Assembly (NCBI GenBank): GCA_022264855.1
Contig: JABYQU010000067.1
Coordinates: 62,001-126,000, forward strand
Source: Lenzites betulinus
Taxonomy: Eukaryota > Basidiomycota > Agaricomycetes > Polyporales > Polyporaceae
Reading direction: 5' to 3'
Length of the DNA stretch: 64,000 nucleotides
This document shows, in pieces, positions 33,075-45,408 of the stretch. The notes beneath the pieces were generated by a model. The model saw only the letters and a program-made list of their open reading frames with translations, was not told where the DNA came from and ran no database searches. The first letter of the stretch is position 1. Every line of letters starts with the position of its first letter. Made by a program: the position numbers and the translations under genes.

Positions 33075-36000
33075 TCAACCTGGTACTGGCAGCGTGAGCA
33101 AGGCAATCCGTTCCTGGCGGATCCCATAAAGTAGCACATAACGTCCGTCCACCCTCTGACGATTGACCGCATCCCTGATCTGCTGGGCGTAGTGACCGTA
33201 CTGCGCGGGGAGCCCTGTCGCGATCCCCCGTAACGTGGGGTCGTCGTCGAGCCAGTCCATGTTCTTCGTCATGTCTTCGAACACTGCGTTTGGGACGTCT
33301 ATTGCGATAGTGCGTGCGCGCGATAGCGAGTTCTTCACAGCGACGGCGTGATCGTGGGCTGTGGAATCGGCGTGGGTTAGTCTCAGCTCTTGGCATAGAT
33401 GTAAGTGTGAGCCATACCCTTGTTCAACACTACCGACTTGATCCCCTTCCGTTGCTTCTTGACGTCGCCTGGTAGAACGACCAATGTCTCTCCCGTGGAA
33501 GAGGGCTCCTTCGTGACCGGCTGTAGTTGGCCATTCTCGATCGTAGCGGCACCGGAAGTCGTCGCATCAATCCGCTTCTGCTCTGCGATTTGTTGCTGCA
33601 AGAATGAGACTAGCTCCTGCGGAGGGACTGCACGACCATCAGCATCATTCCTAGATGAGACTCGGAATGACGTAACGTACCTTCCGTCTCAGTACCTCGG
33701 AGAACACTCTTCACTTTGTAAATGAGCGCTGAGCCAATACGAGGTTTGGCGTGTACGATGAAGCTGCGCGCCGGTCAAAATACAGCTGATAGCGTACGGG
33801 CGGGAAACTTACAGTATTCCCTCCCGCGAGCATTGCTCGACATAGTTCTCGCTCTCGGCCATACCTCGCAAAGACGCCTCGTACATGACATCGGCACTGA
33901 TGCCGTGCCGCCACAAGGTCGCCGCAATCTCCAGACGTTCCGTGAGGTACCCTGGCTGGTACGAGACGACGTAGACGTCGCATCGACGAGGGCTCCAGTA
34001 GCCGAACGACTTCTGCTCCTTGAGGAGCGTGCGGAGAGACGCGTTCTGGTATGCGGCGAGGGCAGCCGTGATCTTGTCGAGGAAGATCTGGACAGCAACT
34101 GCACAACTGAGCTCTGCCATTGGCTTTGGCGGGGAGTACCTCCTGATCACATGATCATATCTAAACGACAGTCAGTAAGTAAAGGTGTGATAGTAAGGTC
34201 ACAGCGTAAGCTTACCGCCCTCCGGTTGCAAGCACGTCCGTGAACTTGTTCTTGCGTACAACCTCGAAGCACACTCCGTCCGCGCAGTACGGACTGCGAT
34301 TCTGGAGCATGAGCGGGTTGACCTTTATGGGACGAGTGACGCCCGAAGCAGTCGCGAATTGAACAGTCGTCTTCATGTCTTGAATGTACCGATCAAGAAG
34401 TTCTCGCAGTTGTGGGTAGGACTTGTCCAGGCGCTCGGCAAATGCGTCAACGGAGTCGACTGTCAAAATGTGAGGAAAGGAACGTTTGATGCGATGTCTG
34501 TCATGGTGCTTACACGTCTCAGAGAGTGCCTCGAGCCAATCATTTACCGTCCGTGTCACACCCTTGCGTAGCAGACTCGACCGTTTCTGAGGTGTCGATG
34601 ACTTGGATTGGCCCAAGATCTCGATAGCGTCCGTGCGGATCTCAACAGGAACATGTTCAAGAGCTTGCTCTAGAACTACACGACTCTGTGAGTATTTTTG
34701 TGGCTCATGGCAGACATAGACGACTCACTTCCGGTATGAGACATGTGGATCTCATAGTGCTGCCACAGGTTGCCGAAATTGTCCAAACATTCGCTGACGA
34801 TGGAGATGGCCTCCGCCGTTGCTGCAGTCAGGCCTGTGATCAAATCGGGGGTGATGATATCGAACACGGCAACCTTAGATGCTCTAGGATGTCCAGCTAT
34901 GACACTGTATGGGCGGTTAGTCGAAACGACTTCACAACTTAGCAATCAACGAACTTTGGATGGTAAACGTCACTGATGTGGTACCGTTTGATACGCTTGA
35001 GGTCAGCGCGAGCAGCAGCACGGGCGAATGGTACGAGAGCGTTGTTGGGAAGGGTGACGACCTCGCCGTGACGATCGAGGAACAATGCACGGCTCCTATC
35101 ATCTTTGGGGTTCGTGACAGGCATGAGTAGAGGCGGCTCGATATCGACAGCGCCGTGAAGGTGGAATATCTGTGTCAGTCGGTCGATTGCGAGCGTGTTG
35201 AGCGCCGAGTGCTCGGGGGGCTCAGCATCAACGTCATAAAGATACGCGCGGACGGCCTTGGCGGGATGGCTGAACAACGTGGAGAGAACGGCCTGAAGAT
35301 GGGGAGACTCCGGCTTCGCGATGAGCTTCATAGCGCTCTTCACATACTCATCCTCCAAACGGGGCGGGAGCAACGGGCTCTGCGAGAGCTCCATAGCCGT
35401 AGGCCTCTTCTCGGGGTCATGTTCCAGGAGCCATCTGATAACTGGGGGCTTGTTCAGCGCGTATACAGAAAGTTTCGAGCACTCGATCTTACTCTGCTGC
35501 TGCCTAGAGCGCCTCGCGTCCCAATCGTTCGGGAATATGACATTGGCATTCCGCAAGCCCAGCAAGACGTCCCAGCGCTCGGACTCTGTCTTGAAGAAGT
35601 AGTTCATCTCGAAGAAGACAATCTGTACAGTTGCGATGAGGATTCCCGAATATAATGCATTGAGATTTGCACATACTCCAAGGCTGTACATGTCGGCTTT
35701 CGCACCGTTGCGAGGACCCTTGCGTCCAGATCGCAGCTCTGGTGCGATGTAGAGGGCAGTGCCCACGTCTAATGATGGTGTAAGTACGTGGGCATGTGAC
35801 GACGAACATTTCGTACCTAGCGTCATATCTTCGTGTCTAGTGATACTTGGCGCGACATCGGACGGGTCTACGGCGGCCAAACTGGATGTCGCCAAACCAA
35901 AATCTCCCACTAATGGAATATCAGTGAGGTATACCCAAACGAATAGGATTGTGCCGAACCCTTGCAGTCACCCTTGCCATCTACGGAAACTTGACGTCAA

Positions 36001-39000
36001 TATTCCATCATGGATAAAAGAGGCAAGAACAACATACCAATAAAGATGTTGGTCAGCTTGATGTCGCGGTGCAACTGTGAACCAATGTTAGTGTGTGTAT
36101 TCTGCAACTACCTGGGAGTACGAACGATGCCAAGACTCGACATGTGAACGAGTGCGTCCAGGATCTGGTGAAGCAATCGCCAGGCGTTCTGCTCATCCAA
36201 GCCTTCGTTGATCCGCTATTCTGCTTGTGAGTACGAGAAAAGGAAGGGTGATCATGCTACCCACCTCCTTCAACGTTTGCCGTTCGACGTATTCCTGCAA
36301 GGGGTCAGCATCGTTCATGTCTCCGTCAAGCCACACTTACCATTTGGATATAGAGCATTCGTACGGCAAAATTGGGCGAGGGTGGAACAGGTCTGCCAAC
36401 AGTCCCATTGCCCGGAATCGGCCTTGCACGGGTCGGTGACTCGAACACGTCTTCCGCAAAGAGGTCATCACTGTCACTCGTCTCGTCGCTCCCAATGTCG
36501 TCCCCGGAGTGGGAGCCAAAGTGAATACTTGGGAATGAGTGCTTGCTTGGAGAGTCGAGATCGTTCATGTCGAATGTCGTGAAATGGTCTGCGGTGTCGT
36601 CGCTGCGGCTATCGTACTTAGGCACCGAAGTCATGCCACCAGTTCTATCGGACATGGACGAGTCGACGTCCGAGTTAGCGGTGGAAAGAGCGTCCTCTGT
36701 CGTCTCGACCCATGTCGTGTAGTACCGGACGATGAAACGGTGGTTTAGCCGACTTAATGCATTGACTTCGCGGTAGATCTTGTCGTTCTGGATGTTGCGC
36801 AACTTGATCCTCTTGACAGCGTAGATACGATTGTCGATCTTGTTACGCGCCTTCACGACTTCTCCGTATCCACCTCGCCCCTATATACCAACCGTCAAGC
36901 TCTATTGACTTGGTATTCTGATGAATTGTTGCTTACGAGAATCTCGAGCTCCTCCCAATCCTCCTTCCATCTGCTTGCGTGTTTCGGCTTCGGCGGCGGC
37001 ATTCTGAAATAGTCCGTCTCCGGGGACCCAGCAAAGAAGCCGTTCACCATTGGGGTCTTCGGGCCTATCCATCGTTGTTACGACAGACTCTGAACTACAT
37101 AAGGAACAATGCGCACCTGCAAAGGGGATAGTCGGTGTGCGGGAGTGCTGTGGTGATGTAGGTGCGACCAAGTCTCCCAACAGGCTTTGCGCTGATACAC
37201 TGTTCTTTCTCGTCGTAGACAACATGATGGCCGCCTTCTGTTGTAAAAATGGAGACAGCGATGCTGTAGCCAACTTCGTCAGACGATTGTAGTTCAGGAC
37301 AATATATCGCTGCACGCACCAGTGTGCAGAGCGCTCTGCGGGTCAGGATACTTATCCATAACGTCGCGGCCCATGAGCATCTGTACTACGACGATGCCGG
37401 CCGCGTGTATATCCCTGCCCTTCGTGAACAAGAGCGTCGACTCATTGTTGTCTTGCGGCGTCCTGTTGGCAGCGCAGATCAGCTAAGCTATACAACATAT
37501 GCGATCGCACGCGCGCTGTCTGCTTACCAGCCCTCGGGGACTTGCAGTTCATCAGCTTGAGAATCCCCGGCGAATCCAATGTTGTTCGACCTGTGCAGGG
37601 CCAACAGACATACATGATAACATACGTTGAAGATCTTGACGAGCTTATTTGGTCCATAGCTATCGCGGGGGGCGAGACCGATGCACTTCAGGTTCAGACC
37701 TGCGCGACATTGTTGAGATACATATAACTCTCGTTCCGGTGCTCGTACCTTTATGGATGATACCGGCAGCATGCAGCGTGTTTATCGCAGCGAGTATTTG
37801 GCCTAAATAGTCCTACGGTGTGAATTTAGTATACTCATGGTCAAAAAGATACCTTTTCACATACCGTGGCACGTTCTTCGCGTATGTGATCAGTATCATC
37901 CAGCACGTCGTACAATGTAACAGAAGGTCGCTGCTCAGTAAGGACCACCAGGCGTGGGTTATCGGGAGCCCGAGGGATGGTGAGCTTGACAGCAAGTACA
38001 GCCAGCAAGTTTGGATGACGGATGGTCGTGAGACGGCGAGCGTTGGCCTCCAGCTCTTTCAGCTTCTTGAGACCTGTACACCCTGAGTCATAGTCGTCAT
38101 GAGAGGGTAAATGTGGACAAACCTTGTGGACGCTTGTAGTGATCGGACATGAACGTTACCGAAAGCATCTCAAGAGGTACGGTATCATATGTCCTCTCGA
38201 GAACCGGCTCCGCCTGATACAAGGTACCGAGTCCCTCTGAGAACGCATAAGGTATGGTTTAGGTGGACCAGCAGAATGTAAACACGCACCTTGGCGTGAA
38301 TGGAACAGGCGTACACGGGTGAAAGACACATTCTTCCAATGAATCTCCCTATCAAAGGTTTCAAACTCGCCGGAGTTATCTACCAGAGTATCGTCCGTGG
38401 GCCCCACAGTCGTTGCGTCCGACATAGCACGCTTGCGTGCAAGCTGCTGCATGCGTTCGCGCTCCTGTTGCTGCTGATAGGCATTCTCGCGGATCTGCTC
38501 ATTGAGCTGCTCCGCGAGCTCTGCAGCACGTTGTTGCTGTAGAGCCGCCTCCTCTTCTTCGCGTTGCTTCTTAGCCTGAGGATATGTAGACATGAGAATG
38601 AGTGCGCTGCGCGAGGCATGCCAAATGCTTGCCTTCTCCTGTTCGATAGCACGGCGGTTCATCTGGGTAGCTAGAGAGCCAGAGACCTCGCTGGGAGGTT
38701 TGATGTGCTCTACGACCCATTCCTGCGCAAATGTCACCATCTATAGTAGTGTCAGTATGACTCACTGATCGCCAAAGACCCTGCGAACCTGGAAGACCAT
38801 CTCCTGGCCCTTGTACTTCTGCGCCTCTTGTTGGATGGCATACTCTAGTTTCGCAGCCTCTGCCCTGGTGATCCCTACTGGCTGCTCTACCTTGAAAGTG
38901 GGGCACGCGAGTACCGGATATGTCTTGGGGAAACTATATATAGGACGTTCAGTATGTGCAAATCAATAAGCGCCCAATTGTCCGATGTTTGCGGAAATGC

Positions 39001-39356
39001 ATAGACGAAATTGATAGAGGGGCTGCAGTTCTTGACGCGGAGGGAGGCACTCACATTGTATGTAGCTGGAAGTAGTAGCTATCTGAATGCTCATCTTGAG
39101 GGTGCGAAACCTTGATATTGAATTCTGCGAGGCGTTGTGCGCCCTGGACGGAGGATCTGCGGTGAGCGCTTCGTGCCATGACATTACACGTCTCCGTACG
39201 GACCTTCCACGCTTTGGCCTCGCGTATAACGAAATCCCTGTCATAAATACTCTGTATGAATGTGAGAGAGTGCACATGTGCGAGCGGCGTGGCAGAAGAA
39301 CGAACCTGGAGTGCAGTGATCTCTTCCTGTTGCCGATCTTCTACCTGGGGGTCCAT
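33075..39356 (-). CDS. GCN2: eIF2-alpha kinase Gcn2
   Basis: A large multi-exon gene; the start is MDPQVEDRQQEEITALQ. Domains in order: an RWD domain (Gcn1 binding; 39356 to about 38760, with FPKTYPVLACPTFKV); a charged coiled coil rich in Glu and Gln (about 38700-38400); a pseudokinase (about 38330-37000); a full protein kinase (about 36900-35300) with VAIK-type AVKRIKL, a long Ser/Asp-rich acidic insert in the N-lobe, HRDIKLTN and GDFGLA; a HisRS-like domain (about 35200-33740) that senses uncharged tRNA; and a C-terminal ribosome/dimerisation region ending in ALLTLPVPG. This order is unique to Gcn2. Under amino-acid starvation it phosphorylates eIF2-alpha and switches on the general amino acid control. 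All catalytic residues I could check are present. Exon borders inside the pseudokinase are approximate. Confidence 0.93.
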
Positions 39357-39933
39357 GGTCGAGATCGGATGCGAGAGGTGTTCGTTGCTTGAGGAGGGGA
39401 GGGCCCAGTGGACCTCGGCAGCTCAAGCGTGCATTGCGCTGGTGTCGTGCAGTAGTCGTTGTTGTCGTCGTGAGGGTCAAAGAACAAACAGAGTCATCCG
39501 CACTCAGATCCCAGGCCACTCGCCTCGCGCTACGACATGAGGGGATCCTATGTCACGTGCAAGGGACTTTGCCGCCGCGTTTTGTGGTCCGCACCCGCTT
39601 TGGGTTAAAGAGACTCGGCTAGGTGGCTTTCTGTTTCTTTTGTCTCCTTCTATCATCACGCTTCATGCGCGCGGAGATCCGTTGATGATCACGAAATCGC
39701 GTATGCGTATTCAGGCGTACCCTGAGTACGAGGACGGGGACATCGTAATTCACCGATGCACCCACAACTCAGAAGAACCAGTCAAACTCGATGAGTGTGG
39801 CCGAGCATCCACCAGAACTACCATAGCTAACTCCTACCTCACCGCAGTGTCCAGGACAGTAATACCAAACCTATTGACTTGACATTCACGCCGACGTCAT
39901 ACCAGGGTAAACAAAAATACCAGGAACCGTGCC
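39357..39933. other. Gcn2 promoter and amidohydrolase 3' flank
   Basis: About 580 bp between two genes transcribed in the same direction. No other gene is supported; the plus-strand frames here are short and without a domain. Confidence 0.45.
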
Positions 39934-42900
39934 TTATAGAATATCTACAACGCCACGCCGCGAAGAGACGATAGCCACGACCTTGCTAAAGTCGAGCAGG
40001 TCCCCACCGCGAGTCGCGACCAAATCCCCGTTTGCGCCGTTAGCCTTCACGCCGAGGAGCGTCTCAACGTTGGTCGATGCAAGCGCGAGTGCCTCTGCCT
40101 TCGATATAGACCCGTTCGCCTCGAGGGCCGCCTGGGCGAGATGAGCGACATATGGTGAGCATTTGGCAGGAGGACTCACCCATGCAATGTCGAGCCGGGT
40201 GTTACGGGCCATCCAGACTTCGTTCACGCCGATCGCGACCGTCACGTTGTGCGCGCGCAGCTCGGCCAGTGTGTTCCTCTCCGAGAGCGGCGGCCCAGGG
40301 AGGCTATACCACGTAAATGAACAGTCAGAACACACTTCTGGCGTATACCCGCACAGCCCACTTACAATCGTCTTTTCTCCCAGTGGTGCGGGAAGGGCCT
40401 CGTGGGGGAGACGATGACGCCAATGCGGGCCTCGCCGAGCTCTTTTGCGAGGAGGTGGGCCTCCACGGCGCCGATGAGTGTGACCTTGATTGGTCTTTCC
40501 AGCTTCTCCTCCACTTCATACTTCAGACTGATGATAGACGCGATAGCGTCCGCGCTTTGAATGTGGATGGCTAATGGGATTGCTCCCTAGGCAGAAAATA
40601 CTACGTGAGCACAGAAGCCTTTCACTCAAAAGGGAGGTCATACGTCCTGACCTGCTTGATACCGTCAACTACGCGCTTCAGGTCTCCTTTCGTCTCTCCG
40701 AGCAGTATGTTCCTGAGTGCAGCGATCTGCGTGCTCACACTGGGCACGCCTTGGGGTCGGATCGTCACTTGAAGAGCCGCAATCTCCTGGAGCAATGCGC
40801 CATCTTCGAGCTTGTGACTAGCGCCAGTGGAGAACGCGACACTCAGCCCGGCGAGGAAGCCATTCGATGTCGGAGCGGTTATGGCTGCGGTGACTCCAGA
40901 GCGATACGCGAGCCTGTCTCAACACGGTCAGCTAGTTAACCCAAAGACGAAGACAGGATCTCAGACACGCACAACGCATCGCGCGTCCCGAACTGCAGAC
41001 CGTCTGCAGCGCGAATGACAGCACCGCTGCCCCCAGCGATCTCGGGTACTACCTGCGTCAGGGGATCCAAAACATAGCCATCTTGTGTAGACGGCTCTTG
41101 GTGAATCGCCTCCAGGCCGAGGGGCGACCCGGTAGACACCAGCCCCGGGGATATAGCACCACCCTCAAGGTCGACGAACTCCGCATCATCCTCGTTACCC
41201 GCCGCGGACGCACAAGCACTTAAACGCCCACCCGTGCAGCTCAGCTTGCCGTCGCGCACCGCGACGGTCCCAGGTCCGTCACGCGCAGAGTACGCTTCCA
41301 GGACGGCACCATCTTCCCTCAGGTAGACAGAGCTGACGTTTGTGAAGATGACGGTGCGCGCCTTCGCGGGCTTCGGCTCGAGCGGCGGCAAGCCGTCATA
41401 CTCGACCGCCTCTTTTGCCTCCTTGTCGAAGTTCGGTGTGACTGGGGGTTTCTGGAACGCTGCGGGCTTAAAAAGCAAGTGGGGGGCTTCGAGCTGCGCG
41501 ATACCGTCGATCCAGACTTGCTGGGGTGTCGCGCCGAGTGCGAGGGGGTGGCTGTCCCACAGTACCAGGTCTGGGCAAGGTCAGTGATTAAAAGAATCGA
41601 ATAGAGCTAGCAACTGTCAGAGCTTGCCTGCGTCATATCCTATGCATTCATGTCAACACCGGCCAACTACGTCAAAATGCGAAGATGCTCACCTTCTTTC
41701 ATATAGCCAATTCTGTGGTCCTGCCCCATGACGATCGCAGGCGCCGTCGTAACCGCCGCGAGTGCCAAGTTGTGCGGCAGCCCGAAGAAATGCGCCTGCT
41801 GCGCTTCATGCACCAAATAGCGCGAGTTCAGCACAGGGTGGTCCGACTATACAGCAATACTATCAGTCTCCAACCCCGGATGCCGTGATGTTTTGGCGGT
41901 ACCTTCAAGACCACCTGCAGGCCGTTCTCGGCAAGGATCTTCGGCGCGAACTCTGAGCCACGGTAGGACTCGCGCTTGTACCGCGCATTCGTCGCGAAGA
42001 TTGCAACAGCAGGTGGGTGGTCTATGCTGTTCCGTAAGCCGGAATAGAGCGCAATGATAGTGTTTGCCACGCACCATAAGCGGACTTCAAGGTGTCGGGA
42101 ACAAGATACGTCTCGTGCGCATGATGGAACGCGGCAATAGGGAACTTGAACTCGTTCGTGATCTGAAGCCCTCGGCATCAGCATGTCGCCCCCAGCCGAG
42201 AACAGTGAAGGCACATCCGTACCCTGACGAGGTCGTCCAGATCGACCGTCTCATAGCAGTGCGTCTGGACCTTCACGCGTCCCCGCAGGACGTCGACCAG
42301 CGCCTCCCACTGCAGCTCTTCCGGGAACGCCCCCAGGCCCGCCCACTCGCCGCGCGTCGCCTTCGCGCAGAAGTCGTCCTGCGCCTGCTTGATCTGCCGT
42401 GCCTTGTCGTACGCCTGGCGGAACGCCCATGCAGTGTCCATGCGCGTGCCCTGGTACACGCGGTCTAATAGGGAGCGTCAGCTTTCACGTTAGACAGGAT
42501 TCGCGTGCCGGGATGTACCTGGGTTTTCGCCGCACGCGTGTCTGCCGAGTAGCATATCAGCATACAAAGCGTATGAATGGCTGACGCAGACGCACTTCAT
42601 CTGGCGGTAGCGGAAGAACGCCCGCGGGTCGTACACCGACCCGTTTGTCTCGTACGGGCTCTCCAAAAGCATACCCGTCGGAGAGCGATCCGTCGGCGGA
42701 CGCAGCTTGATCACGATGCCCTGACCCCCGATCGCGTTTGCGGACCCGGGAAGAACAAGAGACGTCTAGTACCAGTTGTCAATACTACTGCCGAGATGAA
42801 CTGGACAGTTGACCTACGGTGACGCCGCCTGCGATGCTGAGCTTGTACGCGTCGTCGTGTGTGTTGAGGCCATCCAGGGCGCGGAGCCACTATGCGCACT

Positions 42901-43726
42901 GTGAGTAAGCAGGCCCGAAGACTGTTCAAGGATGGACCTACAGCAAGCACCGGGCCTTTCCTAGAGTTCACATCGAACGCGCCTTGCAGCTGCGGGCTGT
43001 TGTACACCCCCCTGCATGCCAAATTGTCAGCTCTCGTCCCTCACAGCATCTGCAGTGCGCTCACAGATGACTGTGCAAGTCAATGATGCTGTAATGCCAG
43101 TCCCCGTCAGCGTCGACGTCCCAAATCGTTTGGCCGGAGACATAGCTACCCAGGCGACACCCATTTCCCCTGCGCGTTCACCCGCACCACATCCGTAAAC
43201 TCCTCCAAATCCGCGCTCCCAACGCGCCCAATGCGTTTCACAATCCCCCCATTCAACAAGATATCCCCATGCAACACCTCGAGCCCATCGACACGCCCCG
43301 TCCAGATCGTCGCGTTCTGCACGTATTCCCCCGTACCGTCAGCGACCCTCGTCTATCCTCATACCTGCGCAGAACGCCACGCACCTGGATCAACGTCGCC
43401 GGCGTCCCAGGGACGAACCGGTCTGAACGCGTGCGCGCAGCAAAGTCCGGGGGCGGCCCCGGCTTCGCGTCCAGCAGCCTGCACTTGTCGAGGTACTCCT
43501 CCGCGCGCAGGGGCACCGCGACCGCGCGCCGCGCGCCGTGACTGACTACCGCCGCGTACGCACGGATGTACTGCACGGCGACGAGCGTGAGCGTCGCGGC
43601 CGCGAGGACGCGCAGGGCGCGTGCGAGGCGGGTGGGGGCGCGCCTGGTCGTGACGAGGCTTGCTGGGGTTGATAGTGCTGGGTCCCCGACATACGAGGGC
43701 AGCTTCGCGTCCTGTTCGAGAGGCAT
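39934..43726 (-). CDS. membrane-anchored two-module amidohydrolase (CE9-like)
   Basis: A multi-exon minus-strand gene. The start MPLEQDAKLP is chosen because a TATATATA box lies about 110 bp upstream; a longer frame continues to 43876. Residues 38-60 form one hydrophobic segment, giving a type II membrane anchor. The first amidohydrolase module has NATIWTGRVDGLEVLHGD and the metal site SPG-IIDLHSHLG, assembled across two introns, plus QTHCYETVDLDDL, FHHAHETYL and a GYDADLVLWDSHPLALG end. A second, related module follows (VSSVYLREDG..., ISPGLVSTGSPLGL, TRGGDLLDF). There the HxH is replaced by TGS. The superfamily hydrolyses amide or ester bonds with one or two metal ions. Relatives in Agaricomycetes are often labelled carbohydrate esterase family 9; the actual substrate is unknown. 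Confidence 0.8.
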
Positions 43727-43834
43727 CTCGTCGTGCGCTGCGCTGTAAACCTTGCCCTCCACGTTCCGCCGCGGATCGTCGTGGTCGCGGGCAACTCGAG
43801 AGCGGGTCGAGTGCGCGCTGTCCCACAGCGTCGG

Positions 43835-43842
43835 TATATATA
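43835..43842 (-). promoter_or_regulatory. TATA box of the amidohydrolase gene
   Basis: TATATATA (self-complementary) lies about 110 bp upstream of the chosen ATG at 43726. It would fall inside the reading frame if translation began at 43876, so it favours the shorter protein. Confidence 0.5.
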
Positions 43843-44610
43843 GCGACGGCTTTATCAGAGTGAGCATGGGTCCCATGGTGGCGCAATATGGTGTGTGTTC
43901 CCTTCTATCTCCATATGCGGACGAGTGCTCTCATCATAATCCTGCTAAGCAGCAGCTGTTTGTTATGATCCATGTGAGGCCTGTAGCTTTTTATGAAGGC
44001 GTTTGGTAGAACGTTGCAAGTTGCAACGACGTCAGCATCCGCCGAATCATCCCGATCTTGGCGGAGATTTTCTTAGCGCCGTTATGTTATGCATCAGTGG
44101 TGCATGATGCATGGGGCCGGGGATTCGAAGTGGCCCACGCCCACCATGCGGTGTGTATGATGTAAGTTCCAGTTGGAGACGTCGCATTACGACTATACCG
44201 ATGTATGAGGGATATACAGGCCATGTATCGTACGTCTATGCCCATGCCAATGCCTATGCGAACAGCCGAGCGGAGACGGAGACGAGTGACAGGAATAGAA
44301 GATGTGCGAGGAGCGGAGAAGAAAAGAAAAAGATAAGAGGAAAAACAATGATACAGCTGGGGACGAGGCAGAGACGGATGGGCGGGAAAGAAGAGACGGG
44401 AAGAGAACAAGGATGTGGGGTCCGTGATGTCTACCGAGGCGGAGGCGCTGCTGACCAGGCTCCTGTATGCGAGAAGAGAAAAGAGGCAATGCAATAAGTT
44501 AAGCAGAGAGATGGCTGGGGTGATCGTCGCGGTCGTGATCCTAGCAGTCTGCGATATCAGACAAGAGACTCGGCGGAGAGGACAGGGCGAGCTCACCGAC
44601 GATCCGCCGC
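43843..44610. other. intergenic between amidohydrolase and phosphatase
   Basis: About 770 bp holding the amidohydrolase promoter and the 3' flank of the phosphatase gene. A purine-rich (A/G) tract on the plus strand near 44310-44410 reads as a pyrimidine tract in the presumed 3' UTR. Overlapping frames on both strands here show no domain. Confidence 0.45.
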
Positions 44611-45327
44611 TCAGAGCACCTCGTGCTTCTCGTCGATCCAGGCTGCACGCTCGAACGTGCGCACGTAGTCATGCTGGGGCCCGGTCTCGGGGCTGAGGGG
44701 GTAGCGCTTGCACTTCTCCACCGTCTTCCACTCCTCCGCGATCATGCGGAGCGCATCGTCGCCGTCGCGGGCAATGCCGCACTCAACGAGCCAGCAGCCG
44801 ACGATGAGGCCGGTGCGGCCGATGCCACCCCTGCAGTGCACGGCGCAGACACGGCTGCGCTGCTCGTTATCGCGGAGGACCTCCATGATGTTGCGGACGA
44901 AGTCCGTGGACTCGGGTAGGGACCTGTCCCGGATGGGGAAGTTGTGGTACTCGACCTCGCGCGGGTCGATGCCGAGGTCGTAGCAGCGCTGAGAAAGGTG
45001 GGGCGAGTACGGGAAAAGCTCGTGTGGTTCGGTGAGGTCGATGAAAGTCCGGACGCCGGCCAGAAGCAGAGCGTCGAGCTTCTGCTTGGTGTGCTTGCGG
45101 GCCATCTGGGCGGGGGTCAGGGGGCAGTAGGGGAACTCGCAGGCGAGGAGATACGGGGTAGCCCAGTACGAGTTGGGGAGTGGCCGCGGTTTGTGACGGA
45201 GCGAGCGAGTGGTAGCCGGAGCTGACTGTGGTCGTGTGAGCGTCATCGAGACGCGGTCGTTCAGGCGGCGAACGGAGGAGGGCATGGCAGAGACGGGGTG
45301 GGAGCGTTCGCAGGTAGCGAGAGCCAT
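44611..45327 (-). CDS. cysteine-based tyrosine/dual-specificity phosphatase
   Basis: A single-exon frame of 238 aa. The P-loop signature is HCRGGIGRTG, with nucleophile Cys165 and Arg171 in the CX5R arrangement. An upstream IRD (Asp134 within FPIRDRSLPES) is in place for the general acid, and a WPD-like loop is therefore plausible. Residues 1-50 are basic and probably disordered. The catalytic domain starts near WATPYLLACEFPYCP. Such enzymes dephosphorylate phosphotyrosine or mixed phosphoresidues in the cytosol or nucleus; the substrate cannot be inferred. A TATA-like TTATAA at 45403-45408 lies about 76 bp upstream of the ATG. The protein looks complete. A longer plus-strand frame in the same place is a shadow. 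Confidence 0.88.
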   Translation of the reverse strand: MALATCERSHPVSAMPSSVRRLNDRVSMTLTRPQSAPATTRSLRHKPRPLPNSYWATPYLLACEFPYCPLTPAQMARKHTKQKLDALLLAGVRTFIDLTEPHELFPYSPHLSQRCYDLGIDPREVEYHNFPIRDRSLPESTDFVRNIMEVLRDNEQRSRVCAVHCRGGIGRTGLIVGCWLVECGIARDGDDALRMIAEEWKTVEKCKRYPLSPETGPQHDYVRTFERAAWIDEKHEVL

Positions 45328-45402
45328 CGCGGTCTGTGTCGTTGGCGTTGTCGTGAGCGGTGGGGGGTGTAGCGGGGTCGTGAAGGTCGTGAACCAGCTC
45401 GC

Positions 45403-45408
45403 TTATAA
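45403..45408 (-). promoter_or_regulatory. TATA box of the phosphatase gene
   Basis: TTATAA, followed by GCG when read on the minus strand, lies about 76 bp upstream of the phosphatase ATG. Confidence 0.45.

Noticed and set aside
43727..43876. Upstream extension of the amidohydrolase frame to a more distal Met
   Set aside because: The extension would contain the TATATATA box at 43835-43842, so it is more likely promoter and leader.
44087..44596. 169-aa frame downstream of the phosphatase
   Set aside because: Low complexity (Ser/Leu/Thr) from a pyrimidine tract in the presumed 3' UTR; no domain.
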